A stretch of 64,000 nt of DNA from positions 3,534,001-3,598,000 of the forward strand of contig OX359191.1 of assembly GCA_947172415.1 (NCBI GenBank), in the 5' to 3' direction. The translations under genes were made by a program, and so were the position numbers. Below the pieces are notes generated by a model. The model was not told the DNA's origin. It saw only the letters and a program-made list of their open reading frames with translations, and did no database searches. This DNA is from Chondrosia reniformis. Taxonomy: Eukaryota; Porifera; Demospongiae; Chondrillida; Chondrillidae. This document shows positions 37,008 to 48,380 of this stretch, piece by piece. Numbering within the stretch: position 1 is the first letter of the stretch; every line of letters begins with the position of its first letter.

Positions 37008-37316
37008 CCTACAACTAGTAAATATAAATAGAACTAGTTCATAAAACTAGTGCATACAACTAGTACATATAACTATAGTTAGTTCTAGTACATACAACTA
37101 GTACATACAACTAGTACTTTCAACTAGTACTTATAACTGGTACACACACCTACTACATATAACTAATACATAAAAATATAACTAGTTCAAATAAATAGTG
37201 CATCCACATAATACATAAAACTAGTTCATATAACTAGTACATACAATTAGTACATACAACTAGTTCAAACAATTAGCACATACAACTATTACATACAACT
37301 AATACCTATAATTAAT
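37008..37316. repeat. Left copy of 309-bp target-site duplication
   Basis: Satellite sequence starting CCTACAACTAGTAAATATAA and ending CCTATAATTAAT. It is repeated at 39194-39502 at a constant offset of 2186 bp with one visible mismatch (37210 A versus 39396 G). It ends exactly where the non-LTR element begins. Confidence 0.85.
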
Positions 37317-38928
37317 GTCACACTTGCTGTACATGGATGACCTTAAGATATATGCTGGAGGGCCTGATAAACTCAGGGAATCCATGGAATGTGTGGAGAA
37401 AACCTCAAATGCCATTGGCATGAGGTTTGGAGTGAGAAAGTGTGGAACAGCTCTCATGCAAAAGGGGAAAGTTCTGGCTGGCCCAGACAACCCTGAACGC
37501 AGTGAAGAATCCATAAGGAGCCTTAAAAAAGGTACTACTTATAAGTACCTAGGGCTAGAACAACTGTTTGAGGTAGATGACAGCAAGGTCAAAGCTTGCT
37601 TGATCAATGAATTGAGGAGGAGACTCCACAAAGTGTGGGGCTCTCACCTCAATGGTAAGAATGCTGCAGAAGCCTCTAACATGTTGTGTGCCTCTCTATT
37701 GAGATACTCTTACCCAGTTTTGAAGTGGACTCAAAGTGAGCTTCCAAAACTGGACCGAATGGTGAGAAAGATCATGAGAAAGTACCAGTGTCATCACTAT
37801 AACTCTGCCATTGAAAGAGTGAATTTGCCTCGCTCTCAAGGTGGTAGAGGGCTCTGTAGTTTTCCTTTGGATCACGACAGGGCTGTTGTGAATCTGGCAA
37901 GATACCTCCATACTGCCAATGATCCACTCATAGCTGTTGTGGTTAAACACCAAAAGTGGCTGGAGTGCTCAAAGCAGAGGAGGACTGTCTTGAAAGAAGC
38001 CAGATTGATACTGGGAAGCCACGGAATAGAACTAGAACCGGAAATGTGGCTAAAGACAGATCCCTCACAAAATAGTGTAAGAGAATGGAGGAGAGTGGCA
38101 CGTGAGCTCCGGGAGGCTCAGACTGAAAGGTTAAAAAGTAACCTAGCCGAAAAGTCTCACCAGGGCTCATACCATAGACAAGTCACAAATAGGGAGTCTT
38201 ATGTGTGGCTTTCTGAGGGGATACTCAGACCTCAAACTGAGGCTCTGATTCTCGCAGCCCAAGATGATGTGCTGCACACTAGGTGGTACCAAAATAGGAT
38301 TCTGAAGAATTCTAGCCTCCTAATGTGCAGAGAATGTGGCAAGGCTATGGAAACGGTCAAACACATACTAAACATGTGTGAGCCCAAGGGATTTTCTCTC
38401 TACAAAGAGAGACATGACCGGGCAATACTGATAGTGTTGTGGAGACTGTTGAAAGAATATGGATTCAAGCAGGAAGAGCCCTGGTACAAACTAGAAGCAA
38501 AACCAGTCTATGAGAATAGGTCTGTCAAAATCTTGTGGGATCCTAGTATCCCTACAGATGAAGAAATGACAGAAAGAAGGCCAGACTTAGTGGTTGAGGA
38601 TCGGGTATGTAAGTCCATCTTCATTATTGAGATGTCAGTTCCTACTGACAGCAATATTAATGGAAGATGGCAAGAGAAGTTCCAAAAGTACCAGAAGCTG
38701 GCAGCTGATATGAGGAAACAATTTAGGGGCTACCAAATTAAGGTAGTCCCGATGATAATTGGTGCTTTGGGGACAGTGAACACGCTCATGGAAGACCTTA
38801 GTGGAATTCCAAAGCTGTCAAAAAGTGCAGTAGAAGTGATGACAGCCATGCAGAGAACTATTCTCTGTTCGGCTGTGAGGATATTGAGGCGACATCTATC
38901 TGTTGAGGGATTGGGGCCTGGACGATAA
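37317..38928 (+). CDS. C-terminal RT / zinc knuckle / restriction-like endonuclease polyprotein fragment
   Basis: About 537 codons, uninterrupted. Numbering from the chance ATG at 37315 (its first two bases are target DNA): RT motif C LLYMDDLKIYAG near residues 4-15, RT motif D region IGMRFGVRKCG about 33-43, YKYLGLEQ at the thumb boundary, a CCHC knuckle C338-X2-C341-X8-H350-X4-C355, then a PD-(D/E)XK-like endonuclease with P423-D424 (RRPDLVVED) and an acidic residue at E439 (FIIEMSVP). In R2-type elements this endonuclease nicks the target to prime reverse transcription. The N-terminal DNA-binding region and RT fingers/palm before YMDD are missing, so the copy is dead despite its open frame. 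Exact clade (R4, Hero, NeSL, Utopia or other) not assigned. Confidence 0.82.
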
Positions 38929-39193
38929 GTAGTCCTGTCCCAGTCCTTGCCTGTTGACCTCTGGAAAGCAGTGGTGGATTGGTGTAAGGAGGTACTCCCT
39001 CCTATTATGACGGTCAACTTTGGCCCGACGTGCACCCGTCTGCTGCTGTCGGAAGGAGGAAAAGCCGAGGCTTCTGGCTAAAAACCCGAAGAAAGGAAAA
39101 CATAACTGACTGAGGGTTGTCCAAGCCAGATACTCCTTGCCTTAGTACACTAAGGCAAGAAGTAACAAGGTTCTCCGTTAAGGCTTTTGTTTT
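38929..39193 (+). other. Non-LTR 3' UTR with terminal hairpin
   Basis: Noncoding tail shared with 26886-27126. It contains a perfect hairpin, stem CTTGCCTTAG (39136-39145) and CTAAGGCAAG (39150-39159) with loop TACA, about 35 bp from the element end (GGCTTTTGTTTT). There is no poly(A) tail. The loop differs between copies while the stem is conserved, consistent with a structure recognised by the element's own reverse transcriptase. Confidence 0.7.
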
Positions 39194-39502
39194 CCTACAA
39201 CTAGTAAATATAAATAGAACTAGTTCATAAAACTAGTGCATACAACTAGTACATATAACTATAGTTAGTTCTAGTACATACAACTAGTACATACAACTAG
39301 TACTTTCAACTAGTACTTATAACTGGTACACACACCTACTACATATAACTAATACATAAAAATATAACTAGTTCAAATAAATAGTGCATCCACATAGTAC
39401 ATAAAACTAGTTCATATAACTAGTACATACAATTAGTACATACAACTAGTTCAAACAATTAGCACATACAACTATTACATACAACTAATACCTATAATTA
39501 AT
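39194..39502. repeat. Right copy of 309-bp target-site duplication
   Basis: Near-identical to 37008-37316. After 39502 the satellite continues with AAATTTAACTTG, which the left copy lacks because the element starts there. Confidence 0.85.
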
Positions 39503-39853
39503 AAATTTAACTTGTACTAGTACATACAACTAGTTATTAGAATTAGTACATGCAACTAGTGCATAACTAATACACACAGTTAATGCATACAAATAGTACA
39601 CACAACTAGTACATACAACTAGTATATAAATATAGTTTAATGTACTAGTTGTCTGGACTATTTATATGTACTAGTTATATGTGTATGTTATTGTCATAGG
39701 TACTAGTTGTATGTGCTAGTGCTATTAACTAGTGGTATGTACTAAATATATGTTCTAGTTCCATGCACTAGTTTCTAGTTGTATGTAGTAGTTGTATGTG
39801 CTAGTTGTATGTACTAGTTGTGTGTACTAGTTGTGTCTACTACATGTATGTCC
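39503..39853. repeat. 13-bp satellite with orientation switch
   Basis: Minus-sense monomers to about 39625, then plus-sense from about 39627 (ATATAGTTTAATGTACTAG). No feature other than the switch. Confidence 0.8.
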
Positions 39854-42772
39854 TATAGTGCATTTCATCATAAATGTCCCACTAATGCAATTTTAATAGT
39901 AAAGATGCATTGATCATAATTCAAATTTTAGGCTTAGTATACCTGTATTTATTAAGTGTATATGTTGTCAGATTCGAAAAGAAAAAAATTTGAATTGAGG
40001 TTGTCATGGCAACCGGTAAATCCACACCCCCATCAAATATTTTGTGGTATTCTGTTATTTTGACAATTTTCAAGGGCTATTTTAGAAAGATGAAACATTT
40101 TAATGTTTTGTTTTTTTAGTATCTATTGTATAAGTTATTTTCGTAAATATTAAGGAAGCTTTTATTGCTAGCCACCTTCATTAAAAAGATATGACATTTC
40201 CAAATTTAATAAAATAGAAATTATGATGTCTTTTCGAAGGCCTATTCTCAGTTATATAAACCCCTAGAGACAACATGAAATTAAAGTTCATCTAAATAGG
40301 ATATTAATCTAAAATTTTAAGGAGCCTTTTGTTATATTTCATTGTACAAAATGTTTTATACTCAAATAAGTAAACCAATAATCGCTAAAACCACAAATAT
40401 GCATAATTAAGAAATCATCAATAGCTATTCATGACAATTATGTTAAATTCTCTATCTTAGGTTATAAGTAATCTATAATTGGCATTATTGCTTGTACTAT
40501 AAGTTTCTGCACATTACTGAATGGACTCTGCTTCAGCAACCCTCCTATGCGATTTATATTCCTTTACAACTTCATCGGCTTTATAACCACTATGCCCATT
40601 GCGAAATGCCAGGATATATTCTCTGGACTTGCGGAAAAATTTACGGATGTTATCAAGTGTTACACTTTCCATGGCTGGTGTAATAACATTTTGCAATCCA
40701 TGGAAAGTGTAATCACACTTATTTCTAGCAAAGCGCTTAGCCATTCCCCAAACTCGCTCTATAGGCTTTAACTCCGGGTGAAACTTAGGCAGGAACAAGG
40801 CAGACTGTTCATATCTACGGAGTAATCTTTCCACTCTGTTCTTCTCATTCTTAAAATCAGGGAACTCATTTAACTTCTTCACCATGTCATCCTTCACCAT
40901 TCCTTGCGTGTTCACTCCTCTTTCTTCTAAAACCATCTTTAAACCTTTAGGTCGCCCATCTGATAAAACCATGCTTTGAGGTCTTCCATTAAAAATCAAA
41001 GGTGAGGTCCTCATCTTTGGGGCCTTCCCTCCTGGATGAACATTCATTTTAGAGGCAACCAAAGCATCGTCATCATAAACGATATGGATTTTTGCTTGGT
41101 CAAAAACAAAGGTGACATCATACCTCTCGGGTGGATACTTGAATGATGAAATGCGGGCAGCTTTGGCAACCTGCAGCATAAACCTATCAGATGTGAAGTA
41201 GCCTTCATTATTTTCTCCAAAAATCAGAATTTCTCGGGCAATGGGTGGAATAGTATCATCAGCACAATGCTTTTCAGCCTCTGATAAGCGAAGAAAGCCA
41301 TTGTGCCCATCAATATAATCAGAAAGCATTAGGCCTTTACCTTGGTCCTTTGGAAGCAATGGCATTTTACCCTTTTCATGCCAACCTGAGGTATTACCAA
41401 CATTAGAGTGGAAGCAAGACTCATCATGAAAGATGAGAACTAGCTCTTTCTCTGCACTATCTATTCCTATTCTGTAGGGATGATAACCATCAGAGGCAGT
41501 AGGCAGGGGCTTGTGGGTGTCCTCTAAAACTTTAATCTTCTGTAAGAATTGGTTCCTGTAGGCAATAACATCTGCTCGCTCATGACCATCAACATATCCT
41601 CTTTTGAATTTAGAGAATTCAAATCCTAACTTATTTAACCAACGCCATGCAGTAACAGCTGATATGGTGGAATAGTCGTGTGGCTGAGGAAGTGAGGGAA
41701 TAAGGTCATCATTCACCCATCTTGTAAATCTTGCTGTTGTCAGATTATGGCTTTTGTGTGAAGTTTCTTTTCTAAGCCATGCTGTTGCTCGATCAGAAAT
41801 GTCCTCATCAGCTATCAAGTTTGGCCTAGAATAGCTTCCTCGGTTATCTTGCAAATCCTTCCCATAACTCCTGTAAAAGTCATACCTCCATCGTCTTACA
41901 GTTCACTCAGATATCTCAAGATAGTTCCCAATCACTGTGGCTGCTGGTCTTAGGGGGATGGAGGCAGCTAGTAGAATATCAGCAACCAACAAAATAGTCA
42001 TTCTAAAATTCTCAGGAGACTGGTGAGACATCCAGTCTACAAAACAACTCCTTGAAGCTTGGGCATCAAATTCGTAGTCATCATCATCGTCAGCTTCCTC
42101 TGCAAGTTGTTGTAAAATAGCTTCAGTCGTGTTAAGATCACCTTCCGTGTTGTTTTCCCCGAAAGTGTCTAATTCTGACATATCCTGGCCTTCATCGTCT
42201 TCAGTGATTTGTAGTACTTGATTTTCGATAGAATTCTGTTCCTGCGGGTTACGTGAGTCTTCAGTAGTTGAACATGAAGTGCCTTCAACGATCGCCGATA
42301 TCTTCATTCGCTTACCGTCAAGCATTTTTTTATTTCTACTCTCGGATAATCGCTTTCGCCACCATCTGTCTCGCTTTACTGATTTGTCTGCCATTGTTCC
42401 CAAAAACGAAACATGAAATGATTTATTTAAACGTGCTAAATAAATGGAAACTAACAAAAACTTGTCTCGATAGATTCCCTTTCTTTACTGGGAAAGAAAC
42501 GGGAATAGTTCAAAAACGGAAATATTCGAAATTATGCAATTTTTCATGAACGAATTATAGGCGTTTCTATGGTAGTGCGTGATTACGTGTACATAACAGA
42601 GAAATTTGATTGGCTACTTACATTACCAGGCTCTATGAAGGTGCTACGTAGTTGCTTTTGTCGGAAATGAAATCAGCGGTATTGAAAACCCTATATTACC
42701 TCTTTAACCGATTTCTAATGGATTTTGCTGAGGCAAAATACAAGTGGGACAATTATGGTGACATACACTATA
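39854..42772. mobile_element. Tc1/mariner-class DNA transposon with TA duplication
   Basis: A 2915-bp element (39856-42770) between TA dinucleotides (39854-39855, 42771-42772). Removing the element and one TA restores a normal satellite monomer (GTCCTAGTTGTATGT). Termini are imperfect inverted repeats of about 28 bp beginning TAGTGCATTTCATCATAAAT at the left and TAGTGTATGTCACCATAATT at the right (complement strand). It contains a single transposase gene on the minus strand, about 0.65 kb of AT-rich noncoding DNA at the left and about 0.38 kb at the right. Confidence 0.85.
40514..42394 (-). pseudogene. DDE transposase (IS630/Tc1/mariner-related, long D-E spacer), one internal stop
   Basis: A 626-codon frame from ATG 42394 (MADKSVKRDRWWRKRLSE) to 40514, interrupted only by TGA at codon 164 (41905-41903, context EISE-stop-TVRRWR). 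The N terminus is basic then acidic. A helix-turn-helix-like region spans the stop. The catalytic triad is D324 (IFHDESCFHSN), D432 (VTFVFDQAKIH) and E546 (KFHPELKPIERVWG), with 113 residues between D and E, much longer than classical DD34E mariners. The motif GGK...GRPQSMVLSDG...KGLK within the spacer and the C-terminal IRKFFRKSREY resemble a lineage common in fungi and some animals. I do not assign it to a named family. A CGA-to-TGA change would explain the stop, so the copy is recent. Confidence 0.8.
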
Positions 42773-43888
42773 GTTGTATGTACTAGTCGTATGTACTAGT
42801 TGTATTTACTAGTTTTAGGCACTAGTTGTATCTACTAGATGTATGTACCTTTTATGTACTAGTTATATATAGTAGTTGTTTGTACTAGTTATATGTACTA
42901 GTTGAATGTACTAGTTGTATGTGCTAGATACTAGTTGTATGTAGTAGCTGTATGGAATAGTTCTATGTACTAGTTGTATGTGCTAGATACTAGTTGTATG
43001 TAGTAGTTGTATGGACTAGTTCTATGTACTAGTTGTATGTACTATGTGTATGTACTATTTGTATGTACTAGTTATATTTTTATGTATTAGTTATATATAC
43101 TAGTTGCAAGTACTAGTTGTATGTACTAGTTGTTTGAACTAGTACTAGCTATATTTACTAGTTGGAGGTACTAGTTGTATGTGGTAGTTGTATGTAGTAG
43201 TTGTATGTACAAATTGTATGTATTAGTTGTGTGTACTAGTTGTATGTATATATCAGTTGTATGTACTAGCTATTTACTAGTTGAATGTTCTAGTTGAAGG
43301 TACTAGTTGTTTGTACTTGTTGTAGGTTCTTGTACTAGTTATACTAGGTATTAGCAAGGCACCAGTTCTATGTACTAGAAACTAGTTGTATGTACTAGTT
43401 ATATGTTTGTGAAATAGTTATATGTACTAGTTGTATACACTAGGCGTATGTACTAGTTGTATATACTATTATAATTACTAGGTATATGTGTATGTACTAG
43501 TTATATGTAGTAGGTGTGTGTACTAGCTATATGTCCTAGTTGTTTGTACTAGTTGTATGTACTAGTTGTATGTAGTAGCTATGTACTAGTTGTATATACA
43601 AGTTGTAATTTCTAGTATTATGTACTCGTTCTATGAACTAGTTGTATGTACTAGTTTTTAGTTTAATGTACTAGTTGTATGTACTAGTTGTATCTACTCT
43701 TTGTATGTATAATGTGTATGTACTAGTTATATGTTTGTGTACTAGTTATATGTACTAGTTGTATGCACTACCTCTATGTACTAGTTGTATATACTATTTA
43801 TAATTACAAGGTATATGTGTATTTACTAGTTATATGTAGTAGGCGTATGTACTAGTTATATGTCTTAGCTGTTTGTCCTAGCTGTATG
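42773..43888 (+). repeat. 13-bp satellite, plus-sense block 6
   Basis: Plus-sense satellite between two DNA transposons. It includes a locally duplicated run (AGATACTAGTTGTATGTAGTA, about 42925-43010). No gene. Confidence 0.88.
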
Positions 43889-45808
43889 TACTGTGAATCC
43901 TCGATTATCCGGATCACAAAATTACCTTGCACATGACACGTGGATTACGCAAATATGATACAAAAGTATGCGAATGTGACACGTTTCAGTCGCGCTAATG
44001 TATTTTACTCGATCGAGGATGGCGGAGTCTGCTAGCGCTGCGAAGCCTAAGCGAAAAAGAACAGTTTTAAATATTGAAGACAAAGTGGCCATCATAAAGC
44101 AGCTAGAGAGCAGCTCTGCTAATGTTATTGCCGAACGCTATGACATTGGAAAGGACACAGTCTCGGATATCAAGAAGAAGTGCGATAAGATCCTTCGCTT
44201 CAACCAGGAGATGCGCAACATGGGTATTAGTAAGAAGGTGAAAGTAATGAAGGTCGGAGATGACAAACAGCATGATAAGGCCATCTGTGAAAAAGCTGTC
44301 CAGCTGCACAAGAAGATGTATGGTGAAGAGTCAAGTTTCTCTGGAAGTACAGGATGGCAATGGAGGTTCTGCAAGAGGCATGGAATACGCAACTTTTCCC
44401 TTGAAGGTGAGAAATTATCTGCTGATACAGAAGCAAGTGCAGCTTTCGTCACATCTTTCAGGGAATTCGTTGAAGAGCACCAGCTTACTCTCAATCAAAT
44501 TTTCAATTGTGATTAGACTGGACTTAACTTTCGCTTGTTGTCAGACAAGACACTAGCTGCTTCCTTTGAGCACTCTGCTGATGGAAGAAAGCTGAGCAAA
44601 GAGAGAGTCACAATCAATGCCTGTGCAAATGCTACAGGCACCATCAAGTTACCTCTCCAGGTTATCGGAAAAGCAAAACACCCAAGGTGTTTTAGGGGTT
44701 TGAGGATGGACCTCCTACCTGTGGAGAACTGTGGCCAGAAAAGTGCATGGATGAGCCCGAGATTTTTCATGCCTGGTTTCACAACTCATTCATCCCTACA
44801 GTACGCAAAGCGCTCTCTTCTCTTGGCTTGGAGCCAAAGGCTGTTCTGGTGCTGGATAATTGCCCTGCCCACCCCAGTGAAGAAGGCCTCATTAGTGGAT
44901 GATGGAAAGATCACTGCCTTTTACTTGCCACCAAATGTCACTTCCTTGATTCAACCAATGGATCAAGGGGTACTTGTGGCACTCAAGCGCCACTACAAGA
45001 AGAAATTGTTACGAAGGCTATTGATAGAAGATGAGAATGGCGTATCTCTCATTGATTTCCTGAAGTTAGTGAATATGAAAATTGTCACAGAGCTAATCGC
45101 AGAGTCATTGGGTGAAATCAAGGAATCCACACTACGCAAGTCGTGGAGAAAGATCATGCCTATTCAAGAAGCAAAGGAGAGTGAAGATCAGACTGAAGGA
45201 GAGGAAGATGTGCAAGAATTTATACATGAATTTCAGGAGTTGGGATACAGTATGGATGAAAATGAGATCAGTTCCTGGCTTAACAGTGATTCCAATGATC
45301 CTGGCTTTCAGCTGATGACAGATGATAAAATCTGTGACCATGTTCTTTCAGAGCAAGTGTCTGACCAGGAAGATGAGCCTGAACCAGAGGAAGGAGAATT
45401 GAATGTCTGTCCTGTCTCCAACTGGCAGCTCATATGATTGAGAAGTGCCTCACATGGCTTGAATACCAGCCTGAAGTAAATCTATACAACACATGCATGT
45501 TGAGAGAACTCCATGCCCTCGCAGTCCGTAAACGAGGAGAGTCCCTAAAACAGAGGACCTTACTAGAGATGCTGCAAAAGTAAATGTATATATGAGCACA
45601 TGCATATGTATTTGTACTATGTTATAGAATGTTATACAATCATTAAAGTGATCTATACGTGTTTTGTTGGCGTGCTGATCGTCCAAAGAAATTGTTCTAC
45701 TGTTATACATATTTGATTGTATTTCACTTATCCGAACTTTTCACTTATCCGAATAAACTTTTTGGGCCATTTGACCAATGGGGTTCGGATAACCGAGGAT
45801 TCAGTGTA
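43889..45808. mobile_element. pogo/Tigger transposon with TA duplication
   Basis: A 1916-bp element (43891-45806) between TA dinucleotides. Terminal inverted repeats are about 25 bp: left CTGTGAATCCTCGATTATCC, right (complement) CACTGAATCCTCGGTTATCC. Excision would restore the satellite GTATGTACTAGTTGAATGT. It encodes one decayed transposase on the plus strand. A second subterminal copy of the TTATCCGAA motif lies at about 45727-45755. Confidence 0.87.
44019..45583 (+). pseudogene. pogo/Tigger transposase, multiple frameshifts
   Basis: Probable start ATG 44019 (MAESASAAKPKRKRTVLN; an upstream in-frame ATG at 43998 adds seven residues). It has a CENP-B N-terminal helix-turn-helix (about residues 15-65; ERYDIGKDTVSDIKK), then a second DNA-binding domain (GWQWRFCKRHGIRNFSLEGE). 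The first catalytic D lies at 44511 in FNCD, but the next codon is a TAG stop (44514-44516). The frame resumes, shifts near 44755 (one base missing), passes the second catalytic motif LDNCPAHP in the shifted frame, and shifts back near 44898 (one extra base). The third aspartate is in SLIQPMDQGV. A further shift near 45420 leads to a C terminus ending at 45583 (RTLLEMLQK). Clearly non-functional. Confidence 0.83.
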
Positions 45809-48280
45809 CTAGTTGAATGTACTAGTTGTATGTGCTAATTGTATGTACTAGTTGTGTGTACTACTTGTCATGTACTAGTCGTATGTACTAGTTGCATGAA
45901 CTAGTTGTGTGTACTAATTGTTTGTACTAGTTGTATGCACTAGTTATATGTACTAGCTCTAGTTATATTTACTAATTGTAGGTACTAGTTGTATGTAGAA
46001 GTTGTATGTAGTAGTTGCATGTACTAGTTATGTACTAGTTGCATATACAAGTTGTATGTTCTAGTATTATGTACTCGTTCTATGAACTAGTAGTATGTAC
46101 TAGTTGTATGTACTAGTTGTATACACTAGTTGTTGATTCTTGTGCTAGTTATGTAAGGTACTAGGTAGGTTCTAGTTGTATGTACTAGTTGAATGTAATA
46201 GTTGTATGAATTAGTTGTATGTACTAGTACAAGTTATATTTACTAGTTGTAGGTATCAGTTGTATGTAGTAGTTGTATGTAGTACTTGTATGTTCTAATT
46301 GCATGAACTAGTTTTATGTACTAGTTGTATGTACTATTTATATACTAGTTGTATGTACTAGTTGTGTGTACTATTTGTATGTAATAACTGTGTGTATTAG
46401 TTATGTACTAGTTGCATGTACTAGTTCTAATAACTAGTTGTATGTACTAGTACTGGTCATATTTATATTTACCAGTTTTATGTGTATGTACTAGTTATAT
46501 GTAGTAGTTCGGTACCAGTTATAGGTACTATATAGTTGTAAGTTCTAGTACTAGTAAAACTATTGCTATTTGTATGTACTATTTGTATGTACTAATTGTA
46601 TGTACTAGGTGTATGTAATATTTATATTTACCAGTTTTATGTGTATGTACTAGTTATATGTAGTAATTCGGTACTAGTTACAGGTACTAGTTGTAAGTTC
46701 AAGTACTAGTAAATCTAGGTACTAAGTAGGTACTAGTTGTATCTACTAGTTGTATCTTCTAGTAGAAGTTATATTTAATAGTTACATTTACTAGTTGTAT
46801 GTACTAGTACAAGTTATATTTAATAGTTATATTTACTAATTGTATTTACTAGTTGCTTGTACTGGTTTTATGTACTATTTGTAGTACTAGTTGTATGTAC
46901 TAGTTGTATGATATAATTATACGTCACAGTTGGAGTTCTAGTTTAATGTACTAGTTGTCTGGACTATTTATATGTACTAGTTATATGTGTATGTTATTGT
47001 CATAGGTACTAGTTGTATGTGTTAGTTGTATGAACTAGTGGTATGTACTAGTTATATGTTCTAGTTTCATGCACTAGTTTCTAGTTGTATGTAGTAGTTG
47101 TATGTACAACTAATATGAACTAGTTGCATGTACTAGTTGTATGTACTAGTACAAGTTATGTTTACTATTTGTAGGTATTAGTTGCATGTACTAGTTGCAT
47201 GTAGTAGTTGTGTATTCTAATTGTATGAACTAGTTGAATGTACTACTTGTATGTACTAGTTGTATGTACTACCTGTATGGACTAGTTATATACGAGATGT
47301 ATGTACTAGTTGTATGTACTAGTTGTATGTCCTAGTTGTATTTACTACTTGTATGTCCTAGTTGAATGTACTAGTTGTATGCACTAGTTGTATGTACTAG
47401 TTGTATGTACTATTTGTATGTACTCGTAGTATGTACTAGGTGTATGTACCTGTTATATGTACTAGTTGTAGGTTCTAGTACTAGTGATACTAGATACTTA
47501 GTTGGTATTAGTTTTATGTACAATTCCTAGTTATATTAATAAATTATATTAGATGAATGTACTAGTTATGTACAAGTTGTTTGTACTAGTAATATTAACT
47601 AGTGGTATGTACTAGTACTGGTAATATTTACTAACTGTAGTCACTAGCTTTGTGTACTAGTTGTATGTATTAACTGTATGTTTTAGTTATGTACTAGTTG
47701 CATATACTAGTTCTAATAACTAGTTGTATGTACTAGTACTGGTAATATATACTAGTTGTAGGTACTAGTTTTATGCACTAGTTGTATGTACTAGTACAAG
47801 TTAAATTTACTAATTATATGTATTAGTTTTATGTAGTAGTTGTATGTTATAATTCTTTGAACTAGTTATATGTACTAATTGTATATACTAGTTAAGTACT
47901 AGTTATATGTATAGTTTTATGTACTATTTCTGTGTACTAGTTGTATGTACTAATTGTATACTACTTGTACGTACTAGTTGTATGTACTATTTGTATGTGC
48001 TAGGTGTATGTACTATTTATAGGTACCAGTTATATGTGTATGTACTAGTTATATGTAGTAGTTGGGTACTAGTTATAGGTACTTGTTTGATGTACTAGTT
48101 GTATATACTGGTTTTATGTACTAGTTACAGGTTCTAGTATTAGTAAAACTACGTACTAAGTAGGTACTCGTTGTATATACTAATACTAATAAAATGAACC
48201 AGTTGTAGGTACTAGTTATATGTACTAGTTGAATGTAATAGTTGTATGTACTAATTGCATATACTATTTGTGTGTACAAC
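45809..48280 (+). repeat. 13-bp satellite, plus-sense block 7
   Basis: Last block of the 13-bp satellite, with some distinctive variants (GTAGTAGTTCGGTACCAG at about 46500 and a close relative near 46665). The array changes directly to the 254-bp family at about 48281. Open frames such as 47907-48098 are translated satellite. Confidence 0.88.
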
Positions 48281-48287
48281 ATATATT

Positions 48288-48380
48288 GGGTGACCCACGT
48301 GACCGATGGTGTTACGGATGACATCGTCTGGATACAAGGTACGAGGATGCCTTGGTTCAATGCCAGGCTGGGTAACCTGA
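48288..48380 (+). other. tRNA-like head module (representative unit)
   Basis: Example of the module repeated in every unit. The ends are complementary (GGTGACCC with GGGTCACC in the array consensus). CCTGG-TTCAATA-CCAGG forms a 5-bp stem with a 7-nt loop like a T arm, and GGTTCAATACC matches the Pol III B box with one mismatch. TGACCGATGGTGTTACGG resembles the D-arm/A-box of Leu/Ser tRNAs (TGGCCGAGTGGTTAAGG). The A-to-B spacing of about 54 nt fits a class II tRNA with a long variable arm. No convincing anticodon arm is visible, so this is a tRNA-derived (SINE-like) sequence, not a working tRNA. In this first unit the end is slightly diverged. Confidence 0.6.

Larger units (their letters stand above)
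37317..39193 (+). mobile_element. 5'-truncated non-LTR retrotransposon with restriction-like endonuclease
   Basis: A 1877-bp element bounded exactly by the two 309-bp duplicates. It begins inside the reverse-transcriptase domain just before the YMDD motif and ends with a roughly 260-bp 3' untranslated region and a terminal hairpin. Domain content places it among R2-superfamily-type non-LTR elements. The 5' truncation is typical of target-primed reverse transcription. Confidence 0.85.

Noticed and set aside
37315..37317. ATG as the start of the non-LTR protein
   Set aside because: Its first two bases are target DNA and only the G belongs to the element; the frame is a 5' truncation, so this start is accidental.
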